Positions 7,641 to 16,896 of a DNA stretch of 64,000 nt are shown in pieces. The position numbers and the translations under genes were made by a program. Each line of letters opens with the position of its first letter. Positions within the stretch are counted from its first letter, which is position 1. Below the pieces are notes generated by a model that searched no databases, was not told the DNA's origin, and worked only from the letters and a program-made list of their open reading frames with translations. Source of the stretch: JAENWD01 sp963837165. Its GTDB lineage: Bacteria > Acidobacteriota > Vicinamibacteria > Vicinamibacterales > JAENWD01. The stretch spans positions 62,001 to 126,000 of the forward strand of contig CAWIMD010000002.1 of the NCBI GenBank assembly GCA_963837165.1, in the 5' to 3' direction.

Positions 7641-9197
7641 TCAGGACACGCCCTTCGTCGCACGAAGCGTCAGCGACCCGTCGGCATTGAGCGGCTCGCG
7701 GCAGGCCCAGGTGACGGGATGGCGCTGTCCCTTGACCTCGAGCTCCGCCTTGAGCCGGAGCCCCTTCCAATCGGTGCCTTTGGGAAGCGGAACCATCGCC
7801 TGGCGGACGCCCCGGGTCATCGGATACCCCGGATCCACGAACCCGCCGGCGTCGATCGTCCCGTCTTCACTGAACACCGTGAGGCGCAGCGCGCCCGGTA
7901 CGCACGCGACGCCGTCGTTCACCAGGCCGATCACGAGGCCGGGATGGCCGTCCTTCTCGTAGCTCCAGATCCAGGAAGGCCTGATGCGATAGCCGATGCG
8001 CCTGGCCGCTCGGTCGAACAACTCCGGGCGCGCCTCGTGCACCGCACGCAGGCTCGCGGCCGAGATGTCGTGGAAATTCCAGAGCGACCAGTAGTTCGCC
8101 CCCACGTCCAGCACGTGCTCGAGGATGTTCTCCGCGCGATCGAGGCCGTCCTCGGCCAGGAGCCGTGCACGGTCCCCGGGCATCCCCGCTTCGCAAATCG
8201 CCGCGACCCAGGGCGGCCGGTTGCTCAGCGGCTCGATCTGCTCGTTCTCGATGAAGATGGTGTCGGTCCGGATCCAGTTGTGCGAGCGCACCGTGCGATC
8301 GAGCAGTTCGGAATTGCCGACGCGGCTGAAATCGGGCTGCGTGTTGGTCACGAGCGGCGTTTTCGTCCACGCCTCCAGCTGCGTGTCGAACATCCGCACC
8401 CACGTCTGCTCGGCGACCACGGCGTCTGGGAAGGGATTGCCCTCGTATGGCCACGAATGCCCTTCGCCCCAGAAGCCGTACATGAACGTGTCCATGTACT
8501 CGATCTGCGGATGGCCGTTCAGTTCCGCGGCCAGCAGGCCGTTCAGCTCCTTGAACGCGGCCTGGTACTCGGGGTGATCGTAGCGGGGCATCTGGTTGAG
8601 CGGCTTGTGTCGAGGCTGGGGGCTCGCCCGTTGCCACTGTCCCTTCAGGGCCACGTACGGGACCCTGGCCATCAGGAACTCGGGCATGCCGGGCTCGGGA
8701 TAGTCCGGATTCTCGAGCATCACTCGAAATCCGATCCGCTTGCCATGACGCCTGGCCAAGTCGAACGCGACCTTCCAGCCCTCGGGAAAGTCCAGCCTGC
8801 CTGGACGCGTCTGGATGTCGCGCCAGTTGAGCCTGACGTAGACCTTCTGCGCGAAGGGCAGGCTGATGAGGTCCTCGCAATAGGTCTCGAGGGAGTCCCC
8901 TCCCGTGCGCGGAGGCCAGTAATCACCGGACACGTAGACCGTGAGGCCCATGCCGTAGTTGGGGACGATCCCGGTGGAGGGGGTGGTCGTCATGACCACA
9001 CTGCTCCCGGGCACCACCTCCTCGGGCGCGTACTGGGGGAAAGGGCCCTGGTACAGACAATCCGTGACCGCGGGTCCCGGACCGAAGTCGTGCGTCTCCC
9101 AGTTGTGGGACGGCACGAAGGCCCGGGTCGTCCTCGATCGCAGGCCGGCTGCCAGCGTCGTGGCGCCCGCGGTCCGGAGAAAGTCCCGGCGTTTCAT
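7641..9197 (-). CDS. Tat-exported glycosidase-like protein (DUF4832-type C-terminus)
   Basis: A 518-residue protein beginning MKRRDFLRTAGATTLAAG, a twin-arginine signal. The middle has TIM-barrel features (KVYVRLNWRDIQTRPGRLDF, IEYMDTFMYGFWGEGHSW, NYWSLWNFHDIS) typical of glycosidase-like proteins, and the C-terminal beta domain (HPGLVIGLVNDGVACVPGAL) resembles DUF4832-type proteins. Catalytic acids cannot be assigned with certainty. It is upstream of the GH42 gene with a 21 bp gap. Its start codon abuts a 9 bp tandem array, so the usual Shine-Dalgarno region is replaced by repeats. Confidence 0.7.
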   Translation of the reverse strand: MKRRDFLRTAGATTLAAGLRSRTTRAFVPSHNWETHDFGPGPAVTDCLYQGPFPQYAPEEVVPGSSVVMTTTPSTGIVPNYGMGLTVYVSGDYWPPRTGGDSLETYCEDLISLPFAQKVYVRLNWRDIQTRPGRLDFPEGWKVAFDLARRHGKRIGFRVMLENPDYPEPGMPEFLMARVPYVALKGQWQRASPQPRHKPLNQMPRYDHPEYQAAFKELNGLLAAELNGHPQIEYMDTFMYGFWGEGHSWPYEGNPFPDAVVAEQTWVRMFDTQLEAWTKTPLVTNTQPDFSRVGNSELLDRTVRSHNWIRTDTIFIENEQIEPLSNRPPWVAAICEAGMPGDRARLLAEDGLDRAENILEHVLDVGANYWSLWNFHDISAASLRAVHEARPELFDRAARRIGYRIRPSWIWSYEKDGHPGLVIGLVNDGVACVPGALRLTVFSEDGTIDAGGFVDPGYPMTRGVRQAMVPLPKGTDWKGLRLKAELEVKGQRHPVTWACREPLNADGSLTLRATKGVS

Positions 9198-9268
9198 CGT
9201 GCCCTTCGTGCCCTTCGTGCCCTTCGTGCCCTTCGTGCCCTTTGTGTCCTTTGTGTCCTTCGTGTTCC
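9198..9268. repeat. 9 bp tandem array, unit CCCTTCGTG
   Basis: About eight copies of a 9 bp unit drift from CCCTTCGTG to CCTTTGTGT and CCTTCGTGT. The array fills the whole spacer between the start codon of the Tat-exported protein (9195-9197) and the stop of the small membrane protein (9268-9270). The same unit, in the other orientation, is found inside era (41295-41367), and a short relic GTGTCCTTCGTGTC is at about 4570. Confidence 0.9.
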
Positions 9269-9492
9269 TAGGTACGTTGCCGCCCCCCGACGAACAGCAG
9301 CGCCACGCCGGCCGCCACCACGATCCCGCTCACCACGGGCGGGATGGTCACCCGCTTGTCGTGCTGCACGGTCGCCTGGAGCGGGCCCGCGTCGAGGACC
9401 TTGTCTTCCTTCTGATACGAGAACCCGCCGGCCAGCAACGCCACCAGGCCGAGCACGATGAGCACGAGGCCGACAATCGCAGTGGGCTTCAT
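9268..9492 (-). CDS. DUF3185 family small membrane protein
   Basis: A 74-residue protein with two membrane helices: TAIVGLVLIVLGLVALLAGG near the N-terminus and VSGIVVAAGVALLFVGG at the C-terminus. Between them is a charged periplasmic or cytoplasmic loop (SYQKEDKVLDAGPLQATVQ). This layout and 'YQKEDKVLDAGP' fit DUF3185. A good AAGGAG ribosome site precedes ATG 9492. Function unknown. Tandem arrays lie on both sides. Confidence 0.8.
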   Translation of the reverse strand: MKPTAIVGLVLIVLGLVALLAGGFSYQKEDKVLDAGPLQATVQHDKRVTIPPVVSGIVVAAGVALLFVGGRQRT

Positions 9493-9512
9493 CCAGGACT
9501 CCTTGTCAGAAG

Positions 9513-9595
9513 TCAACTCCCAACTTCCAACCTCCAACTCCCAAGGGACACGGGAATTGGGAGTTGGGAATTGGGAGTTGGGAGTTGGGAATTGA
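9513..9595. repeat. Inverted-repeat element TCAAC...TTGA, copy 1
   Basis: The left half is built of CCAACTCCCAA-type units, the right half of TTGGGAGTTGGGAATT units, and the two halves are complementary, so the element can fold into a long imperfect hairpin. The joint reads CTCCCAAGGGACACGGGAA. A related copy in reverse orientation lies at 39308-39410 (its reverse complement also has CTCCCAAGGGACA at the joint). It sits between the DUF3185 gene and the kinase promoter. Confidence 0.85.
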
Positions 9596-9681
9596 CGACC
9601 CCATCCGCCTCCGACGTTCGGCGCTACGCACCGCTTGGACGCGTGACGTGCGGGGCTCTCCAGCAGTATACGCGGGCACGC

Positions 9682-9687
9682 TATAAT
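9682..9687 (+). promoter_or_regulatory. Candidate -10 element (TATAAT) for the kinase gene
   Basis: A perfect TATAAT lies 9 bp upstream of the GTG start at 9697. No good -35 is seen at 16-18 bp. If this is the promoter, the transcript would start about 4 bases before the GTG, making it nearly leaderless; there is also no Shine-Dalgarno sequence. Confidence 0.4.
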
Positions 9688-9696
9688 CCGCCCGCC

Positions 9697-12370
9697 GTGC
9701 AGTCGTCCCTCCCGCCGGGCACGCGACTCGGGCCGTACGAGATCGTCGCCCCGGCCGGGGCCGGCGGCATGGGCCAGGTCTACCGCGCCCGCGACACCCG
9801 CCTCGACCGCACGGTCGCCCTCAAGGTCCTGCCGCCCGAGTTCCGCGCCGACGAGGGCCTGCGGCTGCGCTTCGATCGGGAGGCGCGCACCATCGGCGCG
9901 CTGAACCATCCTCACATCTGCGTGCTGCACGACATCGGCGAGCAGGGCGACATCGCGTACATCGTGATGGAGTTCCTCGAGGGCGAAACGCTCGCCGCGC
10001 GCCTCGCGCGGGGCCCGCTGCCGGTCGACGAGGTGATCGACTACGCCGTCCAGATGGCCGACGCGCTGGACCGCGCCCACCGGCACGGCGTCATCCACCG
10101 CGACCTGAAGCCCGCCAACGTCATGCTCACCCGGAGCGGCGCCAAGCTGCTCGACTTCGGCCTCGCGCGGCCGTCTGCCGAGCGGTTGTTCGGCGGTGAG
10201 ACGCAATCGACGGCAGACACGCCCATCACCGCGCAGGGGGCACTCCTCGGCACGCTCCAGTACATGTCGCCCGAGCAGCTCGAGGGGAAGCTCGTGGACG
10301 CGCGCGCGGATGTCTTCGCCCTCGGCGCCGTCATCTACGAGATGGCGACCGGCGAGCGCGCGTTTCCCGGCGGAAGCCGGGCGAGCATCATCGCCTCGAT
10401 TCTCAACCACCAGCCACCGCCGCCGTCCTCCCGGCAACCGCTCTCCCCGCCGGCCCTCGACCACATCGTCGCGCGCGCGCTCGCCAAGGACCCGGAGGAC
10501 CGCTGGCAGACGGCGCGCGACCTCGGCCTGGAGTTGCGGACGCGCCGGGATGAGCGGACGGACGCGCCGGCGCACCACGGCGCCAGGATGCCGCCGGTCG
10601 GCTGGCTGCTGGCGGGCCTGGTTGCGGTGACGGTGATCGGGGCGTTGCTGGTCTCGCTCTATCAACGCGGTTCGATGGCGCCGGACGCCGCCGTGCGGGC
10701 CCTGCTGCCGCCGCCCGAGCACATGCTCTTCCAGCTCACGGGCGACTTCGGGGGCCCGCCGGCCGTCTCGCCCGACGGCCGTAGCGTCGTGTTCGCCGCC
10801 GTCGATCCGCTGGGACGGCGGCAGCTCTGGATCCGGCGCCTCGACACGCTCGTCCCCGAGGTGCTGCCCGGCACCGACGATGGCACGTTTCCGTTCTGGG
10901 CGCCGACCGGCCAGGCCATCGGCTTCTTCGCGAACGGCCAGCTGAAGCGGCTCGACCTCTCCGCGAATTCCGCGCTGACGCTGTGCGAGGCGGCCGGCGG
11001 CCGCGGCGGATCCTGGAGCGTCCAGGAGGACATCATCTTCTCGCCCGGGCGTGCGCGGCGGGCTCCAGCGGGTGCCGTCGGGCGGCGGGTCGCCGGTCGA
11101 GCTCACCTCGACCGAGCACACGCCCTTTACCAGCCATCGCTGGCCGCAGGTCCTCCCGGACGGCCGGCACGTCCTGTACCTGGCCACGCAGCAGGAAGAA
11201 GGCCGGGACCGGAGCGCTGTGTTCCTGGCCTCGCTGGCCGGCGGCGAGCCGCGGCAGGTGCTGCGATCGGCGAGCCAGGCGGTGTTCGCGCGCGGGCAGC
11301 TGCTGTTCCTGCGCGACCGGACGCTCTGGGCACAGCCCTTCGACCCGGAGAGCGCGCGGCTGTCGGGCGCGCCGGTGGCCGTGGCCCGCGACGTGCTCGA
11401 GGACCCGACGATCTGGCGCGGGATCTTCACGACGAACGACTCGGGCGTGCTCGTCTACGACACGGGGCAGGCCGGGACCGCGCTCACCCTGTACGACCGC
11501 GAGGGCCACGATCTGGGCCCGGTCGGCGAACGCGGGATCGTGTTCGACGTGAACGCGTCGCCCGACGGCTCGCGCGTGGCCATCAACCGCGGCGAGCCCG
11601 CCGACATCTGGGTGTACGAGCTGGGGCGCGGCACGAGCCTGCGGCTGACCTTCGACGCGCGCAACGAGACGCTGCCGGTCTGGTCGCCGGACGGGCGGAC
11701 CCTGGTCTACTCGCGCATCGAATCCGACGGCAGGACGACGGTGATGTCGATTCCCGCGGCGGGCGGCGAGCCGCGGCCGCTCGTGCCCCCGGGCGACCTC
11801 AGCGTCACGGACTGGTCCCGCGACGGCCGCTATCTGCTGCTGCGGCAGGGCCCGCTCAGCCTGGGGCCGATCGACATGTACGCGGTGTCGGCTGCCGATC
11901 TGTCGAGCCCGCAGCCGCTGCTCCAGACGCCGTTCGTCGAGTACCACGCACGGTTCTCGCCGGACGGGCGCTTCGTGAGCTACGTGTCGAACGAGTCGGG
12001 ACACGACGAGGTGTACGTGATGCGATTCCGCCCGCCCTCGCCGGCCGTGGCGGCGCCGAAGGTGGCCGGCGGGCGGGTCCGGGTGTCGTTGAACGGCGGC
12101 ATGCTGCCGCGCTGGCGCGCGAACGGCACGGAGCTCTACTACCTGGCGCCCGACCTGCAGCTCATGGCCGCGTCGATGGACACCAGCGGCGAGGCGCCGG
12201 CCGTCCGCGGCGTGACCGCGCTCTTCGCGGTGAATCCGAAGCCGGTGGGATGGGTCTACGACGTGCTGCCTGACGGCCAGCGCTTCATCGTGAACTCGGT
12301 CGGCGACGAAGGACGGCGGCCGCTCGTGCTGGTCACGGACTGGGCGCGCGGGCTCGAGTCCGCGCGGTGA
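9697..12370 (+). CDS. Ser/Thr protein kinase with TolB-like beta-propeller (one frameshift)
   Basis: A membrane-anchored kinase of about 890 residues. The Hanks domain has the glycine loop GAGGMGQVY, the lysine in VALKVL, the catalytic loop HRDLKPANVML, DFGLARP and the SPEQ segment. A hydrophilic linker and one membrane helix (WLLAGLVAVTVIGALLVSLY, about 305-325) follow. Then comes an extracytoplasmic WD40/PD40-type propeller (SPDGRSVVF, SPDGSRVAI, SPDGRTLVYS, SPDGRFVSYV). This architecture is typical of Acidobacteria. An extra base near 11050 (after TTCTCGCCCGGG) shifts the frame; the rest continues from 11051 with full propeller motifs. The shift is a likely sequence error, or else a recent mutation leaving a kinase with part of the sensor. 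Confidence 0.88.
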
Positions 12371-12467
12371 GATCGCGGAGCAGATCTCTCGCAGAGCACG
12401 CAAGAGGGCGAGAGACCGCGGAGGGCCGACACGCTCCGGGAAAGAAGGGCTGACGAGACAGCTGCCG

Positions 12468-12488
12468 CGTCGCGGCGAAGCCGCGACG
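12468..12488. terminator. GC-rich hairpin downstream of kinase gene
   Basis: CGTCGCGGC, loop GAA, GCCGCGACG: a perfect 9 bp stem 98 bp after the kinase stop. It has no T-tract, so it is a possible pause or processing structure rather than a textbook intrinsic terminator. Confidence 0.45.
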
Positions 12489-12510
12489 AGGCGAGTGGGC
12501 GGCTCCGGGC

Positions 12511-12549
12511 GAGAAGAAGGGGTCACACGAAACAGCTGCCCTTCTTCTC
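12511..12549. terminator. Hairpin between convergent kinase and sdhB genes
   Basis: GAGAAGAAGGG at 12511-12521 pairs with CCCTTCTTCTC at 12539-12549 (11 bp stem, 17-base loop). It lies in the convergent intergenic region and could act in either direction. Confidence 0.45.
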
Positions 12550-12619
12550 CCCGTGACGCCCTCGGCGATCTCTTGCTCTCAGCGATCCCTGCGGGAGATC
12601 TGCCCGGCGCTCTCGGCCT

Positions 12620-12637
12620 CCTCGGCGATCGCCGAGG
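12620..12637. terminator. 18 bp palindrome at the sdhCAB end
   Basis: CCTCGGCGATCGCCGAGG is a perfect palindrome 2 bp beyond the sdhB stop. It could be a terminator hairpin or a protein site. It lacks a following T run. Confidence 0.4.
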
Positions 12638-12639
12638 CG

Positions 12640-13413
12640 TCACACACCGGAGGGTTCCTGGCGCGTGACGATGGCCCGGACGTACTCCCGGTTCATCCGG
12701 GCGATGCTGGCGATCGAGATGTTCTTCGGGCAGACGGCCTGGCACTCGCCCTCGTTCGAGCACATGCCGAAGCCTTCGAGATCCATCTGGTCCACCATGC
12801 GGATCACGCGCCGCCGCCGCTCCACCTGGCCCTGCGGCAGGAGCGCCAGATGGGCGACCTTCGCGCTGGTGAACAGCGCCGCCGAGGCGTTCTTGCAGGC
12901 CGCCACGCAGGCCCCGCAGGCGATGCACTGCGCGACGTCCATCGCCGCTTCGGCCACGGCCCGGCCGATCGGGATCGTGTTGGCCTCCGGTGCCGAGCCG
13001 GTGTTCACCGAGACGTAGCCGCCGGCGCCAATGATGCGGTCGAACGCGCTCCGGTCCACCACGAGATCCTTGATGACGGGGAACGCGCGCGCGCGCCACG
13101 GCTCGACGGTGATCGTCTCGCCGTCCCGGAAGCGCCGCATGTGCAGCTGGCACACGGTGCCGCCGCGATCCGGGCCGTGCGGCACGCCGTTCACGACGAT
13201 CCCGCAGGAGCCGCAGATGCCCTCGCGGCAGTCCGAGTCGAAGGCGATCGGGTCCTGCCCCTGGCGGATCAGCCGGTCGTTGACGACGTCCAGCATCTCG
13301 AGGAACGAGACGTCGGTGCTGACGTCGGCCTCGTACCGCTCGAGCCGCCCGGGCTGATCGGGTCCTGCCTGACGCCACACCCGCAGGTGCACCTTGATTC
13401 GCGACGAAGACAT
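12640..13413 (-). CDS. sdhB: Succinate dehydrogenase iron-sulfur subunit
   Basis: A 257-residue protein carrying the three FeS clusters that pass electrons from the flavin to quinone. The [2Fe-2S] ligands are in DCREGICGSCG (Cys62, 67, 70) with Cys88. The [4Fe-4S] ligands are in CIACGACVAAC (163, 166, 169), and the remaining ligands are Cys173, 218 and 228 (CSNEGECQAVCP). Length fits non-classical SdhB. It is the last gene of sdhC-sdhA-sdhB, separated from sdhA by a 78 bp low-complexity spacer. Confidence 0.96.
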   Translation of the reverse strand: MSSSRIKVHLRVWRQAGPDQPGRLERYEADVSTDVSFLEMLDVVNDRLIRQGQDPIAFDSDCREGICGSCGIVVNGVPHGPDRGGTVCQLHMRRFRDGETITVEPWRARAFPVIKDLVVDRSAFDRIIGAGGYVSVNTGSAPEANTIPIGRAVAEAAMDVAQCIACGACVAACKNASAALFTSAKVAHLALLPQGQVERRRRVIRMVDQMDLEGFGMCSNEGECQAVCPKNISIASIARMNREYVRAIVTRQEPSGV

Positions 13414-13420
13414 CTAGCTA

Positions 13421-13488
13421 CTCCGCACCCTGCACTGGGCACTCCGCACGCACGTTGCACTCCGGCACGCGGCACCCGGCACTCGCCG
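13421..13488. repeat. Degenerate GCACYCC-type array between sdhA and sdhB
   Basis: The spacer is made of repeated GCACTCCGCAC / GCACCCGGCACT words of about 7-10 bp. The same words recur inside mutL (55554-55618). The array spans nearly the whole gap between the sdhA stop and the sdhB start, leaving no clear ribosome site other than its edges. Confidence 0.7.
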
Positions 13489-13490
13489 CT

Positions 13491-15404
13491 TCACTTGTAG
13501 CTCCTCTGGCTCGGCTTGACGTTCTCCCAGACGAGCGGTTCCTGATGGAGCGTCGGCGGCTTGCCCACGCCGTCGAACTCCCAGGCGGCGACGTACGAGA
13601 AGTGCTCGTCGTCGCGGCGGGCCTCGCCTTCAGGGGTCTGGCTCTCCTCGCGGAAGTGGCCGCCGCACGACTCGGCGCGGTGCAGCGCGTCCAGGGCGAG
13701 CAGCTCGCCGAATTCGAGGTAGTCGGCCACGCGGCCCGCGTAGTCGAGCGCCTGGTTCATGAACGTCCGCTCGCCGGGCACGGAGACGTGCTGCCAGAAC
13801 TCCTCGCGGAGGACGCGAATCTTGTCGATGGCGTCCTTCAGGCCCGCTTCCGTGCGCGACATACCCACGTCGTCCCAGAGGACGGCGCCGACGTCGCGAT
13901 GGAAGTCGCGGATGGACTTGTTGCCCTTCACCGAGAGGAGCTGCTCCAGGCGGGCGGTGACCGAGGCCTCGGCCTCCTTGAACGCGTCGTGATCGGTCGA
14001 GACGGCGTGGAGCGGGGCGCTGGCGAGGTAGTGGCCGATCGTGTAGGGAATGACGAAGTAGCCGTCGGCCAGTCCCTGCATCAGCGCGCTGGCCCCGAGG
14101 CGGTTGGCGCCGTGGTCCGAGAAGTTGGCCTCGCCCAGGACGTGCAGACCGGGGAGGTTGCTCATCAGGTTGTAGTCCACCCAGAGCCCGCCCATCGCGT
14201 AGTGGATGGCCGGGTAGATGCGCATCGGGACGCGGTACGGGTCCTCGTCCGTGATCCGGCGATACATGTCGAAGAGGTTGCCGTACCTCGTCCGGATGGT
14301 ATCCACGCCGAGCCGGCCGATCGCGTCGGCGAAGTCCAGGTAGACGGCCAGCCTCGTCTCACCGACGCCGCGGCCCTCGTCGCAGACATCCTTGGCATTG
14401 CGCGACGCGACGTCGCGCGGCACGAGGTTGCCGAAGCTCGGGTACTTCCGCTCCAGGTAGTAGTCGCGCTCGGCTTCCGGGATCTCGGACGGGCGCCGGC
14501 TGTCTCCCGCCTTCTTCGGCACCCACACGCGGCCGTCGTTCCGCAGCGACTCGCTCATCAGCGTGAGCTTGGACTGCTGCTCGCCGCTCACCGGGATGCA
14601 GGTCGGGTGGATCTGCGTGAAGCACGGGTTCGCGAAGAAGGCGCCGCGCTTGTGGGCGCGCCACGCGGCAGTGACGTTCGAGTTCACCGCGTTGGTGGAC
14701 AAGTAGTACGCGGTGCCGTAGCCGCCCGTCGCGAGGATCACGGCGTCGGCGGCGTGCCGCTCGATCCCGCCCGTCACCAGGTTGCGGCAGACGATGCCGC
14801 GGGCGCGGCCGTCGATCACGGCCAGGTCCAGCATCTCGCGGCGCGGGAACATCGTGACCGTGCCGGCCTCGACTTGCCGCATCAGCGCCTGGTAGGCGCC
14901 GAGCAGGAGCTGCTGGCCGGTCTGACCACGGGCGTAGAAGGTGCGCGAGACCTGTGCGCCGCCGAAGGAGCGGTTGTCGAGCAGGCCGCCGTACTCGCGG
15001 GCGAACGGCACGCCCTGGGCGACGCACTGGTCGATGATGTTCACCGACAGCTGCGCGAGGCGGTAGACGTTGGCCTCGCGCGCGCGGTAGTCGCCGCCCT
15101 TGATCGTGTCGTAGAAGAGGCGATAGACGCTGTCGCCGTCGTTCTTGTAGTTCTTGGCGGCGTTGATGCCGCCCTGGGCGGCGATGCTGTGCGCGCGGCG
15201 CGGGCTGTCGTGGATGCAGAAGCTCAGGACGTTGTAGCCCAGCTCGCCGAGCGAGGCGGCGGCCGACGCGCCGGCCAGGCCCGTGCCCACGACGATGACG
15301 GTGTACTTCCGCTTGTTGGCGGGGTTGACCAGCTTGATGTTGAACTTGTGCCGGTCCCACTTGTCGGCGAGGGGGCCGGATGGCGCCTTCGAGTCGAGGG
15401 TCAT
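13491..15404 (-). CDS. sdhA: Succinate dehydrogenase flavoprotein subunit
   Basis: A 637-residue protein that oxidises succinate to fumarate with covalent FAD. The FAD-binding Rossmann motif is VIVVGTGLAGASAAASLGEL. The flavin attachment region contains SFCIHDSPRRAHSIAAQGGI, and QIHPTCIP and ANFSDHGANRLGASALMQGL are conserved active-site and FAD segments. The start is taken as ATG 15404 (MTLDSKAPSG) because it overlaps the sdhC stop by 4 bp (ATGA); the frame extends further upstream but inside sdhC. The sequence type is that of menaquinone-linked enzymes with one membrane subunit. Confidence 0.96.
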   Translation of the reverse strand: MTLDSKAPSGPLADKWDRHKFNIKLVNPANKRKYTVIVVGTGLAGASAAASLGELGYNVLSFCIHDSPRRAHSIAAQGGINAAKNYKNDGDSVYRLFYDTIKGGDYRAREANVYRLAQLSVNIIDQCVAQGVPFAREYGGLLDNRSFGGAQVSRTFYARGQTGQQLLLGAYQALMRQVEAGTVTMFPRREMLDLAVIDGRARGIVCRNLVTGGIERHAADAVILATGGYGTAYYLSTNAVNSNVTAAWRAHKRGAFFANPCFTQIHPTCIPVSGEQQSKLTLMSESLRNDGRVWVPKKAGDSRRPSEIPEAERDYYLERKYPSFGNLVPRDVASRNAKDVCDEGRGVGETRLAVYLDFADAIGRLGVDTIRTRYGNLFDMYRRITDEDPYRVPMRIYPAIHYAMGGLWVDYNLMSNLPGLHVLGEANFSDHGANRLGASALMQGLADGYFVIPYTIGHYLASAPLHAVSTDHDAFKEAEASVTARLEQLLSVKGNKSIRDFHRDVGAVLWDDVGMSRTEAGLKDAIDKIRVLREEFWQHVSVPGERTFMNQALDYAGRVADYLEFGELLALDALHRAESCGGHFREESQTPEGEARRDDEHFSYVAAWEFDGVGKPPTLHQEPLVWENVKPSQRSYK

Positions 15405-16087
15405 GACCGCGCTCCGAAGAACACCCACAGGGGAATGCTGAGGAACCCGACCGCGATGATGATTGCCAGCACCCAGCCGGCGACGCGGATCCTCCGCGCC
15501 ACGCCGGGCGCGCCGGCGCCCAATGACTGGAATGCGCTCGACACGCCGTGCCACAGGTGGAAGCCCACGATCACCATGCCGATCTCGTAGAAGACCACCT
15601 GGGCGGGGCGGCGGAAGACCTCCACCATCAGCCGGTACAGGTCGCGGGTGCCCGGGTGCGTCGACGACTGGTACTGCGCGCCGTACTTGAACGTGGCCAG
15701 GTGCAGCAGCACGAACACGAACAGGAACGTGCCCGAGAGGATCATCGTCGACGAGGCGACGCTCTTGCGACTCGTGTAGTTGGCGCGCTTCTTCACCTCG
15801 TAGCCGACCGGCCGCGCCTCATTCGCGCCCAGCCACAGCGCGACGGTCTTCACCACGTGCAGGATGAAGAGCGCCGCCAGGCCCAGTTCAGCCGGGATCA
15901 GCAACGGGTTGTGAATCAGCTTGTCGCCGTACTCGTTGAACGTGTCCGGCGAGACGTACACCATCAGGTTGCCGGCCAGGTGCAGCACCAGAAAGCCCAC
16001 CAGCGACAGGCCGGAGACGGCGATCAGGTACTTGGAGCCGACGGACGAGGAGAAGAACGACCGGCGCGGGGACATGAGGTCAGCCAA
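15401..16087 (-). CDS. sdhC: Succinate dehydrogenase cytochrome b subunit
   Basis: A 228-residue membrane anchor with five hydrophobic helices. Heme-ligand-type histidines lie in LVLHLAGNLM, FILHVVKT, VLLHLATFKYG and GFHLWHGVSSAFQSLG. The single fused subunit with several helical histidines is the class B, di-heme type found in Bacillus, Bacteroidetes and Acidobacteria, which works with menaquinone; no sdhD is expected. It is the first gene of the sdhCAB operon. An alternative start is the second Met. Confidence 0.93.
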   Translation of the reverse strand: MADLMSPRRSFFSSSVGSKYLIAVSGLSLVGFLVLHLAGNLMVYVSPDTFNEYGDKLIHNPLLIPAELGLAALFILHVVKTVALWLGANEARPVGYEVKKRANYTSRKSVASSTMILSGTFLFVFVLLHLATFKYGAQYQSSTHPGTRDLYRLMVEVFRRPAQVVFYEIGMVIVGFHLWHGVSSAFQSLGAGAPGVARRIRVAGWVLAIIIAVGFLSIPLWVFFGARS

Positions 16088-16142
16088 TCGATAATTCTAT
16101 CGGTCGCCGGCAGCTCAGGGCAAGGACGCCGGGAAGGGTCCG

Positions 16143-16496
16143 TCACTGAAATGGGCCGAGCCCGAGAAAGAGCGTGAGACCCTGGTCGATATCCTCGAGC
16201 TCACGCGGCAGCACGGCTCCGAATATCCGGCGGATGCGACGCTTGTCGATCGACCGTAGGTGATCGATCAGGGCGTAAGAAGTCCTGGTCAAGCCGCTTG
16301 CGCCCGCCGACAGCGCGGGGTAGAGCGCGCCCACGCCAGCCGTGCCGGTCACCGGCACAACCGCCATGAGAGCAAAGCGCTGATCGGCGTTCACTTCCGG
16401 ATCGCTGACCACGACGCTGGGGCGCGTGCCGCGCTGCTCGTGGCCGACGGTGGGATCCAGTTCCACGAGGACGACCGTACCGCGCTCGATTCTCAC
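16143..16496 (-). CDS. MazF/PemK-family toxin
   Basis: A 117-residue endoribonuclease-type toxin. MRIERGTVVLVELDPTVGHE with EQRGTRPSVVVSDPEV is the MazF/PemK signature, including the conserved Arg and the TRPSVVVS strand; the C-terminus ends in a helix (PRELEDIDQGLTLFLGL). I choose GTG 16496 because it overlaps the antitoxin stop (GTGA) and gives the usual family N-terminus; an upstream TTG would add five residues. It is coupled to the antitoxin gene and autoregulated in the usual arrangement. Confidence 0.88.
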   Translation of the reverse strand: MRIERGTVVLVELDPTVGHEQRGTRPSVVVSDPEVNADQRFALMAVVPVTGTAGVGALYPALSAGASGLTRTSYALIDHLRSIDKRRIRRIFGAVLPRELEDIDQGLTLFLGLGPFQ

Positions 16497-16792
16497 GTTA
16501 CCGTCACCCAACCCCTGCCCTCGACCCAGCGCACTGCAGTCCCGCCAGCGGTGTCGACAAGGGTGTCGTCAACAGGCAAGTCTGCGGTCCAGTCGCCGAG
16601 GTCGGCGTCGGCCAGCTCCGCGGTCTCGGGATGCGGATGGCGCAGCGAACTCAGGAGGGCAGCCCGGCGTCTTCGCGTCAGCTCGCGCTCGACCGCCTCG
16701 GCTATGAAGCGGCTCCGGTTTCGCTCGATCCTGTCGATTCGCTGGACCAGGTCAGCGGAGAGGGTGACGGTGACCCGCTCAGTCGTGCCCAC
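16493..16792 (-). CDS. Ribbon-helix-helix antitoxin
   Basis: A 99-residue protein from GTG 16792. The N-terminus TERVTVTLSADLVQRIDRIE and NRSRFIAEAVERELTRR is a ribbon-helix-helix DNA-binding domain: a beta strand, then two helices with the NRSRFI turn. The acidic C-terminal tail (ETAELADADLGDWTADLPVD) is the likely toxin-binding segment. It is first in the operon and overlaps the toxin gene by 4 bp. A perfect AT-rich palindrome 19 bp upstream of the start is the likely operator. Confidence 0.85.
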   Translation of the reverse strand: MGTTERVTVTLSADLVQRIDRIERNRSRFIAEAVERELTRRRRAALLSSLRHPHPETAELADADLGDWTADLPVDDTLVDTAGGTAVRWVEGRGWVTVT

Positions 16793-16810
16793 GGTCAGAG
16801 TATGACGAAT

Positions 16811-16824
16811 AATATGATCATATT
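16811..16824. promoter_or_regulatory. Palindromic operator of the antitoxin-toxin operon
   Basis: AATATGATCATATT is a perfect 14 bp palindrome, 19-32 bp upstream of the antitoxin GTG. Its AT-richness stands out against GC-rich surroundings. Ribbon-helix-helix antitoxins bind such sites to repress their own operon. The promoter probably overlaps it. Confidence 0.7.
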
Positions 16825-16896
16825 CAAGCCGGATCGGCTCTGCCAGGGCGACCGTTGGCTGGTCAGCTGCCCGGGGGATCGTCTGACGCGGCCGGT

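Noticed and set aside
5514..9461. A 1315-codon open frame on the plus strand opposite the two exported glycosidase genes
   Set aside because: Antisense shadow of GH42 and the Tat-exported protein; Arg/His/Val-rich without domains.
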